From an uncultured Oxalobacteraceae bacterium (GTDB lineage Bacteria > Pseudomonadota > Gammaproteobacteria > Burkholderiales > Burkholderiaceae): DNA of 40,322 nt. Shown here piece after piece: positions 31,896 through 40,322 of the stretch. Each line of letters starts with the position of its first letter. Within the stretch, counting starts at the first letter, position 1. The stretch spans positions 1 through 40,322 of the forward strand of contig CAMLFK010000014.1 in NCBI GenBank assembly GCA_946479255.1, read 5' to 3'. The notes under the pieces are model-generated. The model saw only the letters and a list, made by a program, of their open reading frames with translations. It was not told the DNA's origin and searched no databases. The position numbers and the translations under genes were made by a program.

Positions 31896-33836
31896 ATGAA
31901 ACGTCTATTCTCGCCCGCCCTGCTGCTGATGCAGCGCCTGCGCCTGCTTCCCAAATTTATCCTGGTCAGCCTGATGTTCGTGTTGCCGCTGCTGGTGGTC
32001 AGCGCGGCGCTGACGGCCGAGCTGCAAAAGGCGATCGCCACCGCCGAGCTGGAACGGCGCGGCATCGCCGTGCTGGCGCGGGTGCAGCAGGTATCGCTGA
32101 TGGCGCAGCGCCAGCGCGGCAGCGAACATCTGCGCCTGTCCGGACCCGCGAAGGGCGGCTTGCCGGACAGCGCCGCCTTGCGCGCCGCGGTGGGCGCCCT
32201 GCCCGGCTGGCCCGGCGCCGAAGCGCAACTGCAACAAGTGCGTACCCGCGCTAGCGCGCTGGCGACGGCGCCGGCCAGCGTACGCGACAGCTACCAGCGC
32301 CACAGCGCCCTGGTGGATGCGCTGGCGCGCCTTGGCACGGCGGTGGCCGAACGCAGCGGAATGGATCACGATCCCGAAGCCGCCAGCGGCATGCTGGCCG
32401 CCCTGTACGCGCACGCCCTGCCCGAGCTGGCCGAGCGCCTTTCCGACATCGGCGCGCGCGGCGCCGCCTTCATCGATACCGGCTTGTTCGACGGCGATGA
32501 AGAGCAGCACGTCAACAGCGGCGCAATGGTGGCGCGCGATGCTTTGGTGCGCGCACCGCAGCGCATGGAAGCGCTGTTCGAAGCCGCTCCGCAGAGCAAA
32601 AGCGCGCTGGCGGGCACCATGTCAGCCTTCCCGCAAGGCCTGGCTTTTCTGGAGCGCACGCGCAACGAGGTGAGCAACTCGGTCCAGCAAACCTCCGGCA
32701 AGGCCTACTTCGGCGCCGCCTTCGATGCCGCCGCGCGCCTGCATGCGCTGGGGGCCGGCGCCGCCAGCCTGCTCGACGGCATGCTGGCGCAACGCATAGC
32801 GCGCGCCGTCCTGCACCGCAACCTGACCTTGGCGGCAATCGCCGCCAGCCTGCTCGCCGCAGCCTGGCTGATTGCCGGCCTGTACATGGCGTTTGCGCGC
32901 GATATCGGCCGCCTCAATGCCGCCGTGCAGCGCGCCGCCGGCGGCGACCTGGGCCACCCGCCGAGTTCTGGCGCGGTGGACGAAATCGGCGAACTGGTCA
33001 ATGCTTTCGGCGCCATGAGCACCTCGCTGACGGTGATGGTGGCCGACATCCGCACCGGCGCGGCGACCATCGGCGCGGCCGGCACCGAGATTGCCCACGG
33101 CAATGCCGTCTTGGCGCGCCATACCGATTCCCAGGCCCAGGCGCTGACCCAGACGGTCGCCTCGATGAACACCCTGTCGGCCACGTTCGCGCGCAGTGCC
33201 TTTCACGCCGGCCAGGGCCGCAAAGTGGTGGAGCGCGCTTGCGGCGTGGCCGAACAAGGCGCCGCCGCCGTCGCCGAAGTGGTAGCGACGATGGATTCGA
33301 TTCGCGCCAGTTCGCGCACGATCGCCGACATCGTCAACGTGATCAACGAAATTGCCTTCCAAACCAATATCCTGGCGTTGAATGCGGCGGTCGAGGCGGC
33401 GCATGCCGGCGAACAGGGGCGCGGCTTCGCCGTCGTCGCCTCGGAAGTGCGCAGCCTGGCCCAACGCTCGGCCGCGGCGGCGCTGGCAATCCGCACCCTG
33501 ATCGCCAGCTCGGTGGCCACCGTGGATGCGGGCGGCATCCGGGTGGAGGCGGCCGGGGCCACGATCGGCCAGCTGGTCGATGCCGTCCGCGAGGTCGAAC
33601 GCATTATCGGCGCGATTGGCGCGGCGGGCGATATCCAGCACGCGGAAATTGCTCAGTTGGAACAGGCGATGGCTCACATCGGTGAAATGGCTGACGAAAA
33701 TGGGCGCCTGGCGGAGCTGGCAACGGCCGGGTCGGCCAAATTGCAACATGAGAGCGAACGGCTGAGTTGCGCGGTGAGCGTTTTTCGGACCGAAAAAGCC
33801 TCGAATTCCGCACATTTTGCCCTTCTCTCCCAGTAG
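31896..33836 (+). CDS. Methyl-accepting chemotaxis protein (complete)
   Basis: The 646-residue protein has two membrane segments (about 22-42 and 310-333). Between them is a periplasmic helical domain with [19 protein letters not shown], reminiscent of NIT-type sensors (nitrate/nitrite class). HAMP follows, then a full signalling hairpin with the conserved tip [20 protein letters not shown] and [13 protein letters not shown] (about 483-515). It should therefore couple to CheA/CheW. ATG 31896 gives the normal N-terminus, but no good ribosome site is seen. A 6-bp hairpin (CCCAGT/ACTGGG) surrounds the stop codon at 33829-33843 without a T run. It is a useful contrast to the two tip-less receptors. 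Confidence 0.92.
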   Translation: MKRLFSPALLLMQRLRLLPKFILVSLMFVLPLLVVSAALTAELQKAIATAELERRGIAVLARVQQVSLMAQRQRGSEHLRLSGPAKGGLPDSAALRAAVGALPGWPGAEAQLQQVRTRASALATAPASVRDSYQRHSALVDALARLGTAVAERSGMDHDPEAASGMLAALYAHALPELAERLSDIGARGAAFIDTGLFDGDEEQHVNSGAMVARDALVRAPQRMEALFEAAPQSKSALAGTMSAFPQGLAFLERTRNEVSNSVQQTSGKAYFGAAFDAAARLHALGAGAASLLDGMLAQRIARAVLHRNLTLAAIAASLLAAAWLIAGLYMAFARDIGRLNAAVQRAAGGDLGHPPSSGAVDEIGELVNAFGAMSTSLTVMVADIRTGAATIGAAGTEIAHGNAVLARHTDSQAQALTQTVASMNTLSATFARSAFHAGQGRKVVERACGVAEQGAAAVAEVVATMDSIRASSRTIADIVNVINEIAFQTNILALNAAVEAAHAGEQGRGFAVVASEVRSLAQRSAAAALAIRTLIASSVATVDAGGIRVEAAGATIGQLVDAVREVERIIGAIGAAGDIQHAEIAQLEQAMAHIGEMADENGRLAELATAGSAKLQHESERLSCAVSVFRTEKASNSAHFALLSQ

Positions 33837-34012
33837 GACTGGGCCCACAAAAGTGAATGCATACAACCTACACGGGTGCGACTGCTAATCTTATGTTCGC
33901 CAGCACACTATGGCTTTAATGTACACACATCGCGATTCGCTGCAGGGTTAGCAGACAAATGCTGGCTTGAGGCGCTTCGCCCGTGAGTAGGTTAGAGATA
34001 GTGAGGAAAAAA

Positions 34013-34822
34013 ATGAACAACACACAACTTGGTGGTACCGCTCAGAATGCATCTTCGGTCAACCAGATTCCTTCCGGTGCCGAAGAAATCAAAGTTGCGT
34101 CCCGGCCAGTTGTTAGCTATAGCGGCACCCAGCAAAACGAACTGCTGGCTGCGCTTCCCCGCCCGGATCTCGAATCGCTGTTCGAGCACCTGGAGCTGGT
34201 CGCCCTGCCATTCGGCAAAGAACTGTTCGAATACGGCAGCAAGCTGGAGAATGTGTACTTCCCCACTACCGCCATCGTGTCGCTTTTGTACGTCATGGAA
34301 GATGGCGCCACCACCGAGATCGCCGTTGTCGGCCACGAAGGCGTGGTCGGCGTGTCGCTGTTCATGGGCGAACGCGCCATGTGCAGCGCTGTCGTCCAGA
34401 GCGCCGGCTACGGCTACCGCCTGAAAACCCAATACCTGCGTGAGGCCTTCAACAAGGGCGGCGCCCTGCCCCAGCTGCTGATGCGTTACACCAATGCCTT
34501 ATTTGCCCAGATGGCCCAGAACGCCGTCGGCGGCCGCCACAGCTCGATCGAACAGAAACTGTGCCGCTGGCTGCTGGACCGTCTCGACCGTTCCCCATCG
34601 AACGAATTGAAAGTGACCCAGGAACTCATTTCCATCATGCTGGGCGTGCGCCGCGAAAGCATCACGGCCGCTGCCGGCAAGCTGCAGGACGACGGCCTGA
34701 TTACCTACCGTCGCGGCAACATCACCGTAATTGACCGTCAAGGCCTTGAGGAGTATGCGGGTGAATGCTACAAGGTAGCGAAGACGGAATACGATCGCCT
34801 GCTGACGGATGTCGCACGCTGA
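34013..34822 (+). CDS. Crp/Fnr-family transcriptional regulator
   Basis: The 269-residue protein has an unstructured N-terminus of about 38 residues, a cyclic-nucleotide-binding-type beta-barrel (about 45-140; VYFPTTAIVSLLYVMEDGATTEIAVVGHEGVVG), a dimer helix, and a helix-turn-helix (VTQELISIMLGVRRESITAAAGKLQDDGLI, 201-230). It has only three cysteines (124, 184, 252), so an FNR iron-sulphur cluster is unlikely. The barrel lacks the cAMP-binding pattern of true Crp, so the effector is unknown. ATG 34013 is chosen because GAGG lies 6 bases upstream; an earlier GTG at 33983 is in frame. Its last 101 bp overlap the convergent kinase gene. Confidence 0.88.
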   Translation: MNNTQLGGTAQNASSVNQIPSGAEEIKVASRPVVSYSGTQQNELLAALPRPDLESLFEHLELVALPFGKELFEYGSKLENVYFPTTAIVSLLYVMEDGATTEIAVVGHEGVVGVSLFMGERAMCSAVVQSAGYGYRLKTQYLREAFNKGGALPQLLMRYTNALFAQMAQNAVGGRHSSIEQKLCRWLLDRLDRSPSNELKVTQELISIMLGVRRESITAAAGKLQDDGLITYRRGNITVIDRQGLEEYAGECYKVAKTEYDRLLTDVAR

Positions 34823-36329
34823 AATTGACCGGGCTGGCTGGCGGATTGACCTGGGCCGCCTGGCTTAGCTGGGTCACTTGCGTTATCTGCTGCGTCATCG
34901 CCTGAGTGAGCTGCGCCGCCTCGGGCGGGACACCGTCGGCCGTCAGGCTGCCCGCCTCCGCAATCGGAATGAATGCTTCCACACAGGTGCCGACGTCATT
35001 CACGCCACGCCTGATCCGTAAGGTTCCACCCAACAGCAAAGCGCGTTCGCGCATGCCCAGCAATCCGTGGGATCTCGGCTTGCTGGCCGCGTCGATATCG
35101 ATGCCGACGCCGTCGTCGGATACTTCCAGCGACAAGCCGCCCGGCTCGCGTGCCAGATGCACGATCACATGGCGCGCCTTGGCGTACTTGGCGATGTTAT
35201 TGAGCGACTCCTGCACAATGCGGAACACCGCAATCGCCTGCATCGGACCGGCCACATTGACGTCGCCATCGATCAGCGCCTCGCAATCGAGTCCTGTCAC
35301 GGTCGCATATTCACCACAATAACTTTCCAGCGCGGTCGCCAGGCCCAGATGGTCGAGCAAGCTCGGACGCAGGTTTTCGACAATGCGGCGTTTGAGTTCG
35401 ACCGTGTTGACCAGGGTGCCGCGGGCCCGCTCCAGCATATCGGCCATAGCCGGCTGATCGTCGCGCAAGCGGTCCGCCACGGCGTTCAGGTCCATGCCGA
35501 TGGCAGTCAGGTTGGCGCCCAGTTCATCATGCAGTTCGCGCGCCAGCCGGGCTTTTTCTTCCTCGCTGACACTGATCAGGTGGCGTGACAGTACCGACAA
35601 TTGCTCGGTACGCAGGGCCACCATCGACTCCAGATTTTCATTGGCATGCTGCAGCGCGCGCTGGGTGGCCAGGCGGGCGAAAAAGCCGCGCCGGATCAGG
35701 CGGTAAAACAGGAACAGCACCAGGATCGCCACCACATTGATGCCGATTCCCAGGATCACCGCATTCTGGTATTCCTGATAAAAGGTCGCGCTGCGCGCAC
35801 CCAGCAATTCATTCTGCTCTTGCACCATGATCACCACCTGCAGGCGGATTTCATCGAGCATCGACTTGCTGTCGGAAAAGGCGGCGATTGCGACAATATC
35901 TTCCAGGCCGCCCTTGCGGTACACGTCCAGGGTCTGGTTCAGATTGTCGAGCTTGCGGTAGACCAGGCTGCGCAGCTGGGCCAGATTGCGCCGCTGCGAG
36001 GGATTGTCGGCCAGTAAGGTGTCCAGTTCGCGGAACTGGATATCGATTTCGGTGGTGGCGGTGCGCAAGGGCCCCAGATAGACTTCCGAGCCGGACAGAA
36101 AATAGCCGCGCAAGCTGCTTTCCGCGTCCATGATCAGCACATTGAGGTACTGCATTTTGTCGCTGACCCGCGCGGTCTGGCTCTGGACCGCGTTGGCGCC
36201 CTTGAGCGTCTTGAGGTTATGGAACAAACTCCAGCCATTCACCACCAGGATCAGCACGCATACCAGGCACACGATGGTCGTGTACAGCGGCAAGCCGGGC
36301 TTGTCCTTTGCTTGAGTTGTGAAATGCAT
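34722..36329 (-). CDS. NarL-type sensor histidine kinase with CHASE3 domain and long tail
   Basis: The protein has 535 residues with membrane segments at about 15-35 and 190-210, enclosing a CHASE3-like domain (about 40-180; DAESSLRGYFLSG). HisKA_3 follows with ARELHDELGANL (His267), then a HATPase with SDDGVGI and HGLLGMRERA, ending near residue 458. A further 75 residues (461-535), rich in Thr, Gln, Ala and Pro, follow and run antisense into the Crp/Fnr gene. ATG 36329 is preceded by AAAAAGGA. The cognate regulator is probably the gene at 36525, upstream on the same strand; the 195-bp gap shows no clear terminator. Confidence 0.9.
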   Translation of the reverse strand: MHFTTQAKDKPGLPLYTTIVCLVCVLILVVNGWSLFHNLKTLKGANAVQSQTARVSDKMQYLNVLIMDAESSLRGYFLSGSEVYLGPLRTATTEIDIQFRELDTLLADNPSQRRNLAQLRSLVYRKLDNLNQTLDVYRKGGLEDIVAIAAFSDSKSMLDEIRLQVVIMVQEQNELLGARSATFYQEYQNAVILGIGINVVAILVLFLFYRLIRRGFFARLATQRALQHANENLESMVALRTEQLSVLSRHLISVSEEEKARLARELHDELGANLTAIGMDLNAVADRLRDDQPAMADMLERARGTLVNTVELKRRIVENLRPSLLDHLGLATALESYCGEYATVTGLDCEALIDGDVNVAGPMQAIAVFRIVQESLNNIAKYAKARHVIVHLAREPGGLSLEVSDDGVGIDIDAASKPRSHGLLGMRERALLLGGTLRIRRGVNDVGTCVEAFIPIAEAGSLTADGVPPEAAQLTQAMTQQITQVTQLSQAAQVNPPASPVNFSVRHPSAGDRIPSSLPCSIHPHTPQGLDGQLR

Positions 36330-36524
36330 CACACGTATCCTTTTTGCACGCAGCAGAAGCTGGTCTGGCGGCAATTATAGACCGCAATATGCTGCATTGC
36401 AGCCAAGCACAATTCAAGCGAACGCGGTAATGGAATCAAGCGACCGGTCTAGCCCGGCAAGGTAGGTGCCGGCAACGCGAAAACTGTCGCGTTGCGGCAA
36501 CGTGCCCCGATCATCGTGCCGCGA

Positions 36525-37157
36525 TCAATCGAGCAGATTGTTTTTCATGGCGTAGTAAGTCAGGTCGCTATTCGATTGCAAACCCATCTTCTCCATGATG
36601 CGGGTGCGGTAAGTGGATACCGTTTTGATGCTGAGCGACAAGGCCACGCCGATATCGGACACGGTTGCGCCCTTGGCGAGGCGCAGGAATACCTGGAATT
36701 CACGGTCCGACAATTCGGTGTGCAGGGCGGTATTGGGATCGCGGTCGAAACTCTGGGCCAGCAGTTCGCCCACGGTCGAGGACACATAACGGCGCCCCTG
36801 GTAGACAGTGCGTACCGCGGTTTTCAATTCGTCCGCTTCGCACTCCTTGTTCAGGTAGCCGTTGGCACCCATTTTGAACAGGTTCAGCGCGTACTGCTGG
36901 GCCGGATAGCCCGACAGGATCAGCACCGGCAAGTTGGGCTGGCCCTGGCGGATGGTGCGCAGGATGTCGATGCCGCTTTGGTCCGGCATGGCGATGTCCA
37001 GCAAGAGCACATCGCAAATCTCGCGGCGAGCGATGTCCAGGGCCTCACGCCCGGTTGCGCCCTCGGCCACCACGTCGAAGTCCGGTGACGAAGAAAAAAT
37101 TTGTTTGAAGCCTGCTCTTACAATTTGGTGATCGTCACAAATGGCAACGCGTATCAT
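36525..37157 (-). CDS. NarL/FixJ-family response regulator
   Basis: The 210-residue regulator has a receiver domain (ICDDHQIVRAGF, Asp54 in LLLDIAMPD, Lys in LNKE) and a LuxR-type helix-turn-helix (LSDREFQVFLRLAKGATVSDIGVALSLSIKTVSTYRTRIMEKMG). It pairs naturally with the HisKA_3 kinase downstream on the same strand. AAGGGAAG precedes ATG 37157 at a good spacing. The intergenic region ahead holds an inverted repeat at 37279-37315 that could be its own operator. Confidence 0.94.
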   Translation of the reverse strand: MIRVAICDDHQIVRAGFKQIFSSSPDFDVVAEGATGREALDIARREICDVLLLDIAMPDQSGIDILRTIRQGQPNLPVLILSGYPAQQYALNLFKMGANGYLNKECEADELKTAVRTVYQGRRYVSSTVGELLAQSFDRDPNTALHTELSDREFQVFLRLAKGATVSDIGVALSLSIKTVSTYRTRIMEKMGLQSNSDLTYYAMKNNLLD

Positions 37158-37278
37158 TGTCTTCCCTTAAGTTTTCCTTGGCATAGGAAGAGCCCGAGGC
37201 GATTATCTGGCCCGGCACTGCGGATGCGTTAGTATTCTAGCACTCTGGCTGATCCGTATAAACACTCTAGAAACATAG

Positions 37279-37315
37279 CGGCAGTAAAGCCCTTATGCAG
37301 ATTGGTTTACTGCCG
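37279..37315. promoter_or_regulatory. 10-bp perfect inverted repeat in the response-regulator promoter region
   Basis: CGGCAGTAAA (37279-37288) and TTTACTGCCG (37306-37315) are perfectly complementary with a 17-base spacer. The repeat lies about 120-160 bp before the response-regulator start and about 65 bp after merR. Without a T run it does not look like an intrinsic terminator; an operator for a dimeric regulator is more likely. The rest of 37158-37381 shows no tRNA or other gene. Confidence 0.45.
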
Positions 37316-37381
37316 AGCATATCAAGTGCCATGCGAGTGCAAAATTTTACCCGCAGAAGTTTACACTGTCTGAGTAAGGAA

Positions 37382-37837
37382 TCAGTCGCCGTGGCGCAGT
37401 AAGGCCAGGATGGCGGTCAGTTCGCTGCGAATCGCCGCGATATCGACGGCGTCCGGTGCGGATGATGGGATGCCTGGCATCGCAGCCGCTGAACCCGGCT
37501 TATCGTGCGCTTGACTCTTGAACGCTCCCTCCTCCGCTGCCGCCAGCGCCGCGTCGGCGTGGCGGGTATCGAGTTTGTTACGGGCGCCGCTGATCGTGAA
37601 GCCCTGCTCGTACAGCAGCTCGCGGATACGGCGGATCAGCAGCACCTCGTGGTGCTGATAATACCGGCGGTTTCCACGTCGTTTGACTGGTTTGAGTTGC
37701 GTGAATTCCTGCTCCCAGTAGCGAAGCACATGCGGTTTGACCCCGCACAACTCACTGACTTCGCCGATCGTGAAATAGCGCTTGGCCGGGATCGCGGGCA
37801 ACACTATCAGATCAGCCTTGCTCAGACGATCGTTCAT
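37382..37837 (-). CDS. MerR-family transcriptional regulator
   Basis: The 151-residue protein has a MerR winged helix (KRYFTIGEVSELCGVKPHVLRYWEQEF ... RRGNRRYYQHHEVLLIRRIRELLYEQGFTISGARNKL, about 19-90). The tail is a low-complexity segment and a short helix (AIRSELTAILALL) instead of the usual effector domain. The position directly after ihfA is conserved in many Proteobacteria, where this small MerR-like gene is of unknown target. No metal-binding cysteines of the MerR or CueR type are present. Confidence 0.92.
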   Translation of the reverse strand: MNDRLSKADLIVLPAIPAKRYFTIGEVSELCGVKPHVLRYWEQEFTQLKPVKRRGNRRYYQHHEVLLIRRIRELLYEQGFTISGARNKLDTRHADAALAAAEEGAFKSQAHDKPGSAAAMPGIPSSAPDAVDIAAIRSELTAILALLRHGD

Positions 37838-37898
37838 GGCTTGATGCTTGGCTCGTTAGCGTTAGGAGTTCAAAGTCGGGAGGCGGCAGCGCAGACGC

Positions 37899-38312
37899 TC
37901 AGGCGTTGCGCGCGGCCGGACTGGCTTCCTCGACCATGCCCTTGAGTTTCTGGCTGGCGTGGAAGGTCACCACACGGCGTGCGGTAATCGGAATCTCCTC
38001 ACCGGTCTTGGGATTGCGCCCCGGCCGTTGAGGTTTGTCGCGCAGCTGGAAATTGCCGAAACCGGAAAGCTTGACGGCCTCGCCACGCTCAAGCGCATTA
38101 CGGATCTCGTCGAAGAAAGTTTCGACCATGTCCTTGGCCTCGCGTTTATTCAAGCCCACCTGCTCGAACAGCAGTTCGGCCAGTTCAGCCTTGGTCAGGG
38201 TGGGCAGATCTTTTTCCGCTTCCTGACGTACCTTTGCCACCTGCATCGCCCGGTGCAGGTCGGCGGCCAGGGCCGATTGGAGAACCGCGGAATCAACGTC
38301 GTTGTTATTAAT
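37899..38312 (-). CDS. ihfA: Integration host factor subunit alpha
   Basis: IHF alpha forms a heterodimer with IhfB that bends DNA at specific sites. The core [37 protein letters not shown] ... [44 protein letters not shown] is unmistakable. The start is a problem. The first in-frame ATG (38246) gives 115 residues with no ribosome site. The upstream sequence [22 protein letters not shown] reads like a natural N-terminus, and ATT at 38312 stands where a start would be, with GGCAGGG upstream. I annotate the ATT start (137 residues) as the likelier. It follows pheT by 76 bp and precedes merR by 61 bp. Confidence 0.9.
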   Translation of the reverse strand: MNNNDVDSAVLQSALAADLHRAMQVAKVRQEAEKDLPTLTKAELAELLFEQVGLNKREAKDMVETFFDEIRNALERGEAVKLSGFGNFQLRDKPQRPGRNPKTGEEIPITARRVVTFHASQKLKGMVEEASPAARNA

Positions 38313-38388
38313 TTTACAGCCCTGCCTTATTTCGAAACTGCTGATAGAGGTCCACGACAGCGCCGCCTGCTTAGCGGCGGCACCGCCA

Positions 38389-40322
38389 TCAGGCGCGCAG
38401 GCGCGCGCCGTGTTTTTGCTGGGCGGACGCCGCCAAAGCCGCCATGACGGCATCGACCGCATCGTCCTGCAATGTGGTTTGAGTATCTTGCAAGCTAAAG
38501 CGGAAAGCAAGGCTTTTTTCGTCCGCCTCCAGCCCCTTGCCGCGATATTCATCAAATAAAACAATGGCTTGCACAATCTTTCCAGCTGGATTTAGTTGCA
38601 ATTCAGCAGCAAAAGAGTCGAGCAAATCCTGGGTCGCAACGCCCTGCTTGACCACCAGTGCCAGGTCGCGCGTGGCGCCGGGGAACTTGGAGATCTCCGT
38701 GTAGCGTGGCAAGGGACGTTGCTGCAGTGCAGCTGCATCCACCTCGAACAGCACGGGCGCCAGCGGCAAGTCATATTTTTGCAGCCAACGCGGATGCAGC
38801 TCACCGATGAAGCCGATCACCGCGCCGTCCAGTAGGACGGAAGCCGAGCGGCCCGGATGCAGGGCTGGATGCTCAAGCTTGGCAAAGCGCAACTGGCGCG
38901 GCGCGAACAGCGCCTCCAGGTCGGCCTTGACGTCGAAATAATCGACCGCGCGGGTCGGTGCCCCCCACTGCTCGTCCAGTGCCGGACCGTAAGCGATGGC
39001 CGCAACGCGCTTGGGCTGGTCGAAACCGGCCACCGACAAGGGCCCGTCCACCGCCTGCGGGTTGCGCTTGAACACCGCGCCCACTTCGAACACACGCACC
39101 CGGCCCGCCTTGCGGTTCAGGTTGTAGCGCACATTGGCCACCAGGCTGCCGATCAGCGAAGAACGCATCACCGACAACTGGCTGGCGATCGGATTTTGCA
39201 GCTTGATCTGATCCGTGTTGGCCGAGAAATCCGTTTCCCATGCCGACTCGACAAAGCTCATGTTGACCACCTCCTGGTAAGCCAGGTCGGCCAGCTGATG
39301 GCGCACCGCGAACAGCGAGCGGGTATTTTCAGGCGCGGCGATCATGCGGCTGGCGGCCACAGGCGGATTGGCCGGAATGTTCTCAAAGCCATACACGCGG
39401 GCCACTTCTTCGATCAGGTCTTCCTCGATTTCGATATCGAAACGGAAGGATGGCGACATGACGGCGAACTGGCCTTCGCTCTGGGTGAACTCCAGGCCCA
39501 GGCGGGTGAAGATGTCGGCCACGAGCGCATCGGTCAAAGGCACGCCGATGACTTTTTGCGCCCGTGCAGTGCGCATGACCACGGGTGCGCGCTGCGGCAG
39601 GTTCACCGCCTGGTCATCAATTGGACCGACTACCGTCTCAGCAGTTCCGCAGATTTCCACGATCAGCGCGGTGATGCGCTCGATGTGCTCCACCGTGGTG
39701 GCGAAATCGACGCCGCGCTCGAAGCGGTGCGCCGCATCGGTCGAGAAATTGTAGCGGCGCGCGCGGCCCTGGATGGCATTCGGCCACCAGAATGCCGCTT
39801 CCAGATAAATGTCGGTGGTGTCCAGCGATACCGCGCTGGAATCGCCGCCCATGATGCCGGCCAGCGACTCGATTTCCTTGTCGTCGGCGATCACGCCCAC
39901 CCACTCGTCCACCTCGACGGTATTACCGTTGAGCAGCTTGAGCGACTCGCCTTTTTTACCCCAGCGCAGATCCAGCCCGCCATGGATCTTGGCCAGGTCA
40001 AACACGTGCGAGGGCCGGCCCAGTTCCAGCATGACGTAATTGGAAATGTCGACCAGGGCCGATAGTGGACGCTGGCCGCTGCGCTCCAGGCGCTGGCGCA
40101 TCCACTCCGGCGTTGCCGCCTTGGCATTCAAGCCACGGATGATGCGGCCCGAAAAGCGCCCGCACAGGTCCGGCGCGCTGATTTTTACCGGCAGCACTTC
40201 GCTGCCGGTCACGGCGACTTTATTAAAGCTTGGCGCCTGCAGCGGCGTGCCGGTCAGGGCCGACACCTCGCGCGCCACGCCCAGCACCGACAGGCAATCG
40301 GCCTTGTTGGGGGTCAGCTTGA
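38389..40322 (-). CDS. pheT: Phenylalanyl-tRNA synthetase beta subunit (C-terminal part)
   Basis: This is the larger subunit of the (alpha-beta)2 enzyme that charges tRNA-Phe. The frame is open to the window end, so the N-terminal tRNA-binding domain lies outside. Visible parts are the B3/B4 editing domain ([58 protein letters not shown]), the B5 domain ([22 protein letters not shown]), the core catalytic-like domain ([32 protein letters not shown]), and the C-terminal anticodon-binding FDX-ACB domain ([12 protein letters not shown] ... [12 protein letters not shown] ... [21 protein letters not shown]). pheS is expected just outside the window. Confidence 0.97.
   Translation of the reverse strand, partial: KLTPNKADCLSVLGVAREVSALTGTPLQAPSFNKVAVTGSEVLPVKISAPDLCGRFSGRIIRGLNAKAATPEWMRQRLERSGQRPLSALVDISNYVMLELGRPSHVFDLAKIHGGLDLRWGKKGESLKLLNGNTVEVDEWVGVIADDKEIESLAGIMGGDSSAVSLDTTDIYLEAAFWWPNAIQGRARRYNFSTDAAHRFERGVDFATTVEHIERITALIVEICGTAETVVGPIDDQAVNLPQRAPVVMRTARAQKVIGVPLTDALVADIFTRLGLEFTQSEGQFAVMSPSFRFDIEIEEDLIEEVARVYGFENIPANPPVAASRMIAAPENTRSLFAVRHQLADLAYQEVVNMSFVESAWETDFSANTDQIKLQNPIASQLSVMRSSLIGSLVANVRYNLNRKAGRVRVFEVGAVFKRNPQAVDGPLSVAGFDQPKRVAAIAYGPALDEQWGAPTRAVDYFDVKADLEALFAPRQLRFAKLEHPALHPGRSASVLLDGAVIGFIGELHPRWLQKYDLPLAPVLFEVDAAALQQRPLPRYTEISKFPGATRDLALVVKQGVATQDLLDSFAAELQLNPAGKIVQAIVLFDEYRGKGLEADEKSLAFRFSLQDTQTTLQDDAVDAVMAALAASAQQKHGARLRA

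Noticed and set aside
37158..37381. tRNA gene between merR and the response regulator
   Set aside because: tRNAs often follow ihfA-merR in related bacteria, but I found no cloverleaf or T-loop GTTCGA-type sequence here.

Overview
The window is a G+C-rich chromosomal segment of a betaproteobacterium, most likely a member of the Oxalobacteraceae (Massilia/Telluria/Duganella-like). This rests on gene order known from Burkholderiales (smc-zipA-ligA-galU-def; pheT-ihfA-merR), a tandem glycine riboswitch ahead of gcvTHP, a DUF1631 protein, and several regulators of the type this group carries. The assignment is from family knowledge, not from a database search.

Layout. 1-408: 3' end of an M28 peptidase gene. 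424-9003 (minus): a tightly packed, probably co-transcribed block smc, zipA, ligA, galU, def and a small outer-membrane protein, covering chromosome segregation, division, DNA ligation, UDP-glucose synthesis and N-terminal deformylation. 9076-12308 (minus): a PAP2-like membrane protein and a DUF1631 protein. 12551-14591: a receptor-like protein lacking the chemoreceptor tip, a small KGG-type stress protein, and a stand-alone ClpP-like serine protease. 14675-19589 (plus): a strong sigma-70-like promoter, tandem glycine riboswitch, and gcvT, gcvH, gcvP. 19593-20705 (minus): a second tip-less receptor. 20910-25809 (plus): a small membrane protein behind an FNR-like box, then an overlapping TonB-dependent receptor / YfiR / CHASE8-GGDEF-EAL operon that looks like a cyclic-di-GMP signalling unit.

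25810-27965 is an accessory islet of visibly lower G+C. It holds an uncharacterised 408-residue protein, a pseudogene, an 18-bp palindrome and a 63-bp near-identical copy of an internal piece of prfC, in direct orientation with the real copy inside prfC. 27966-31733 (minus) is a TctD/TctE-like two-component system followed by prfC. 31896-33836 is a complete chemoreceptor. 34013-37157 holds a Crp/Fnr-type regulator and a NarL-type two-component pair; the kinase gene overlaps the regulator gene tail-to-tail by 101 bp. 37382-40322 (minus) is merR, ihfA (possibly with an ATT start codon) and the 3' part of pheT.

The most interesting points are: two independent chemoreceptor-like genes with in-frame loss of the CheA/CheW-contact tip beside one intact receptor; the receptor-YfiR-cyclase/phosphodiesterase operon; the prfC-fragment direct repeat around the islet; and the probable ATT start of ihfA. 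No tRNA, rRNA, CRISPR array or intact insertion sequence was recognised.
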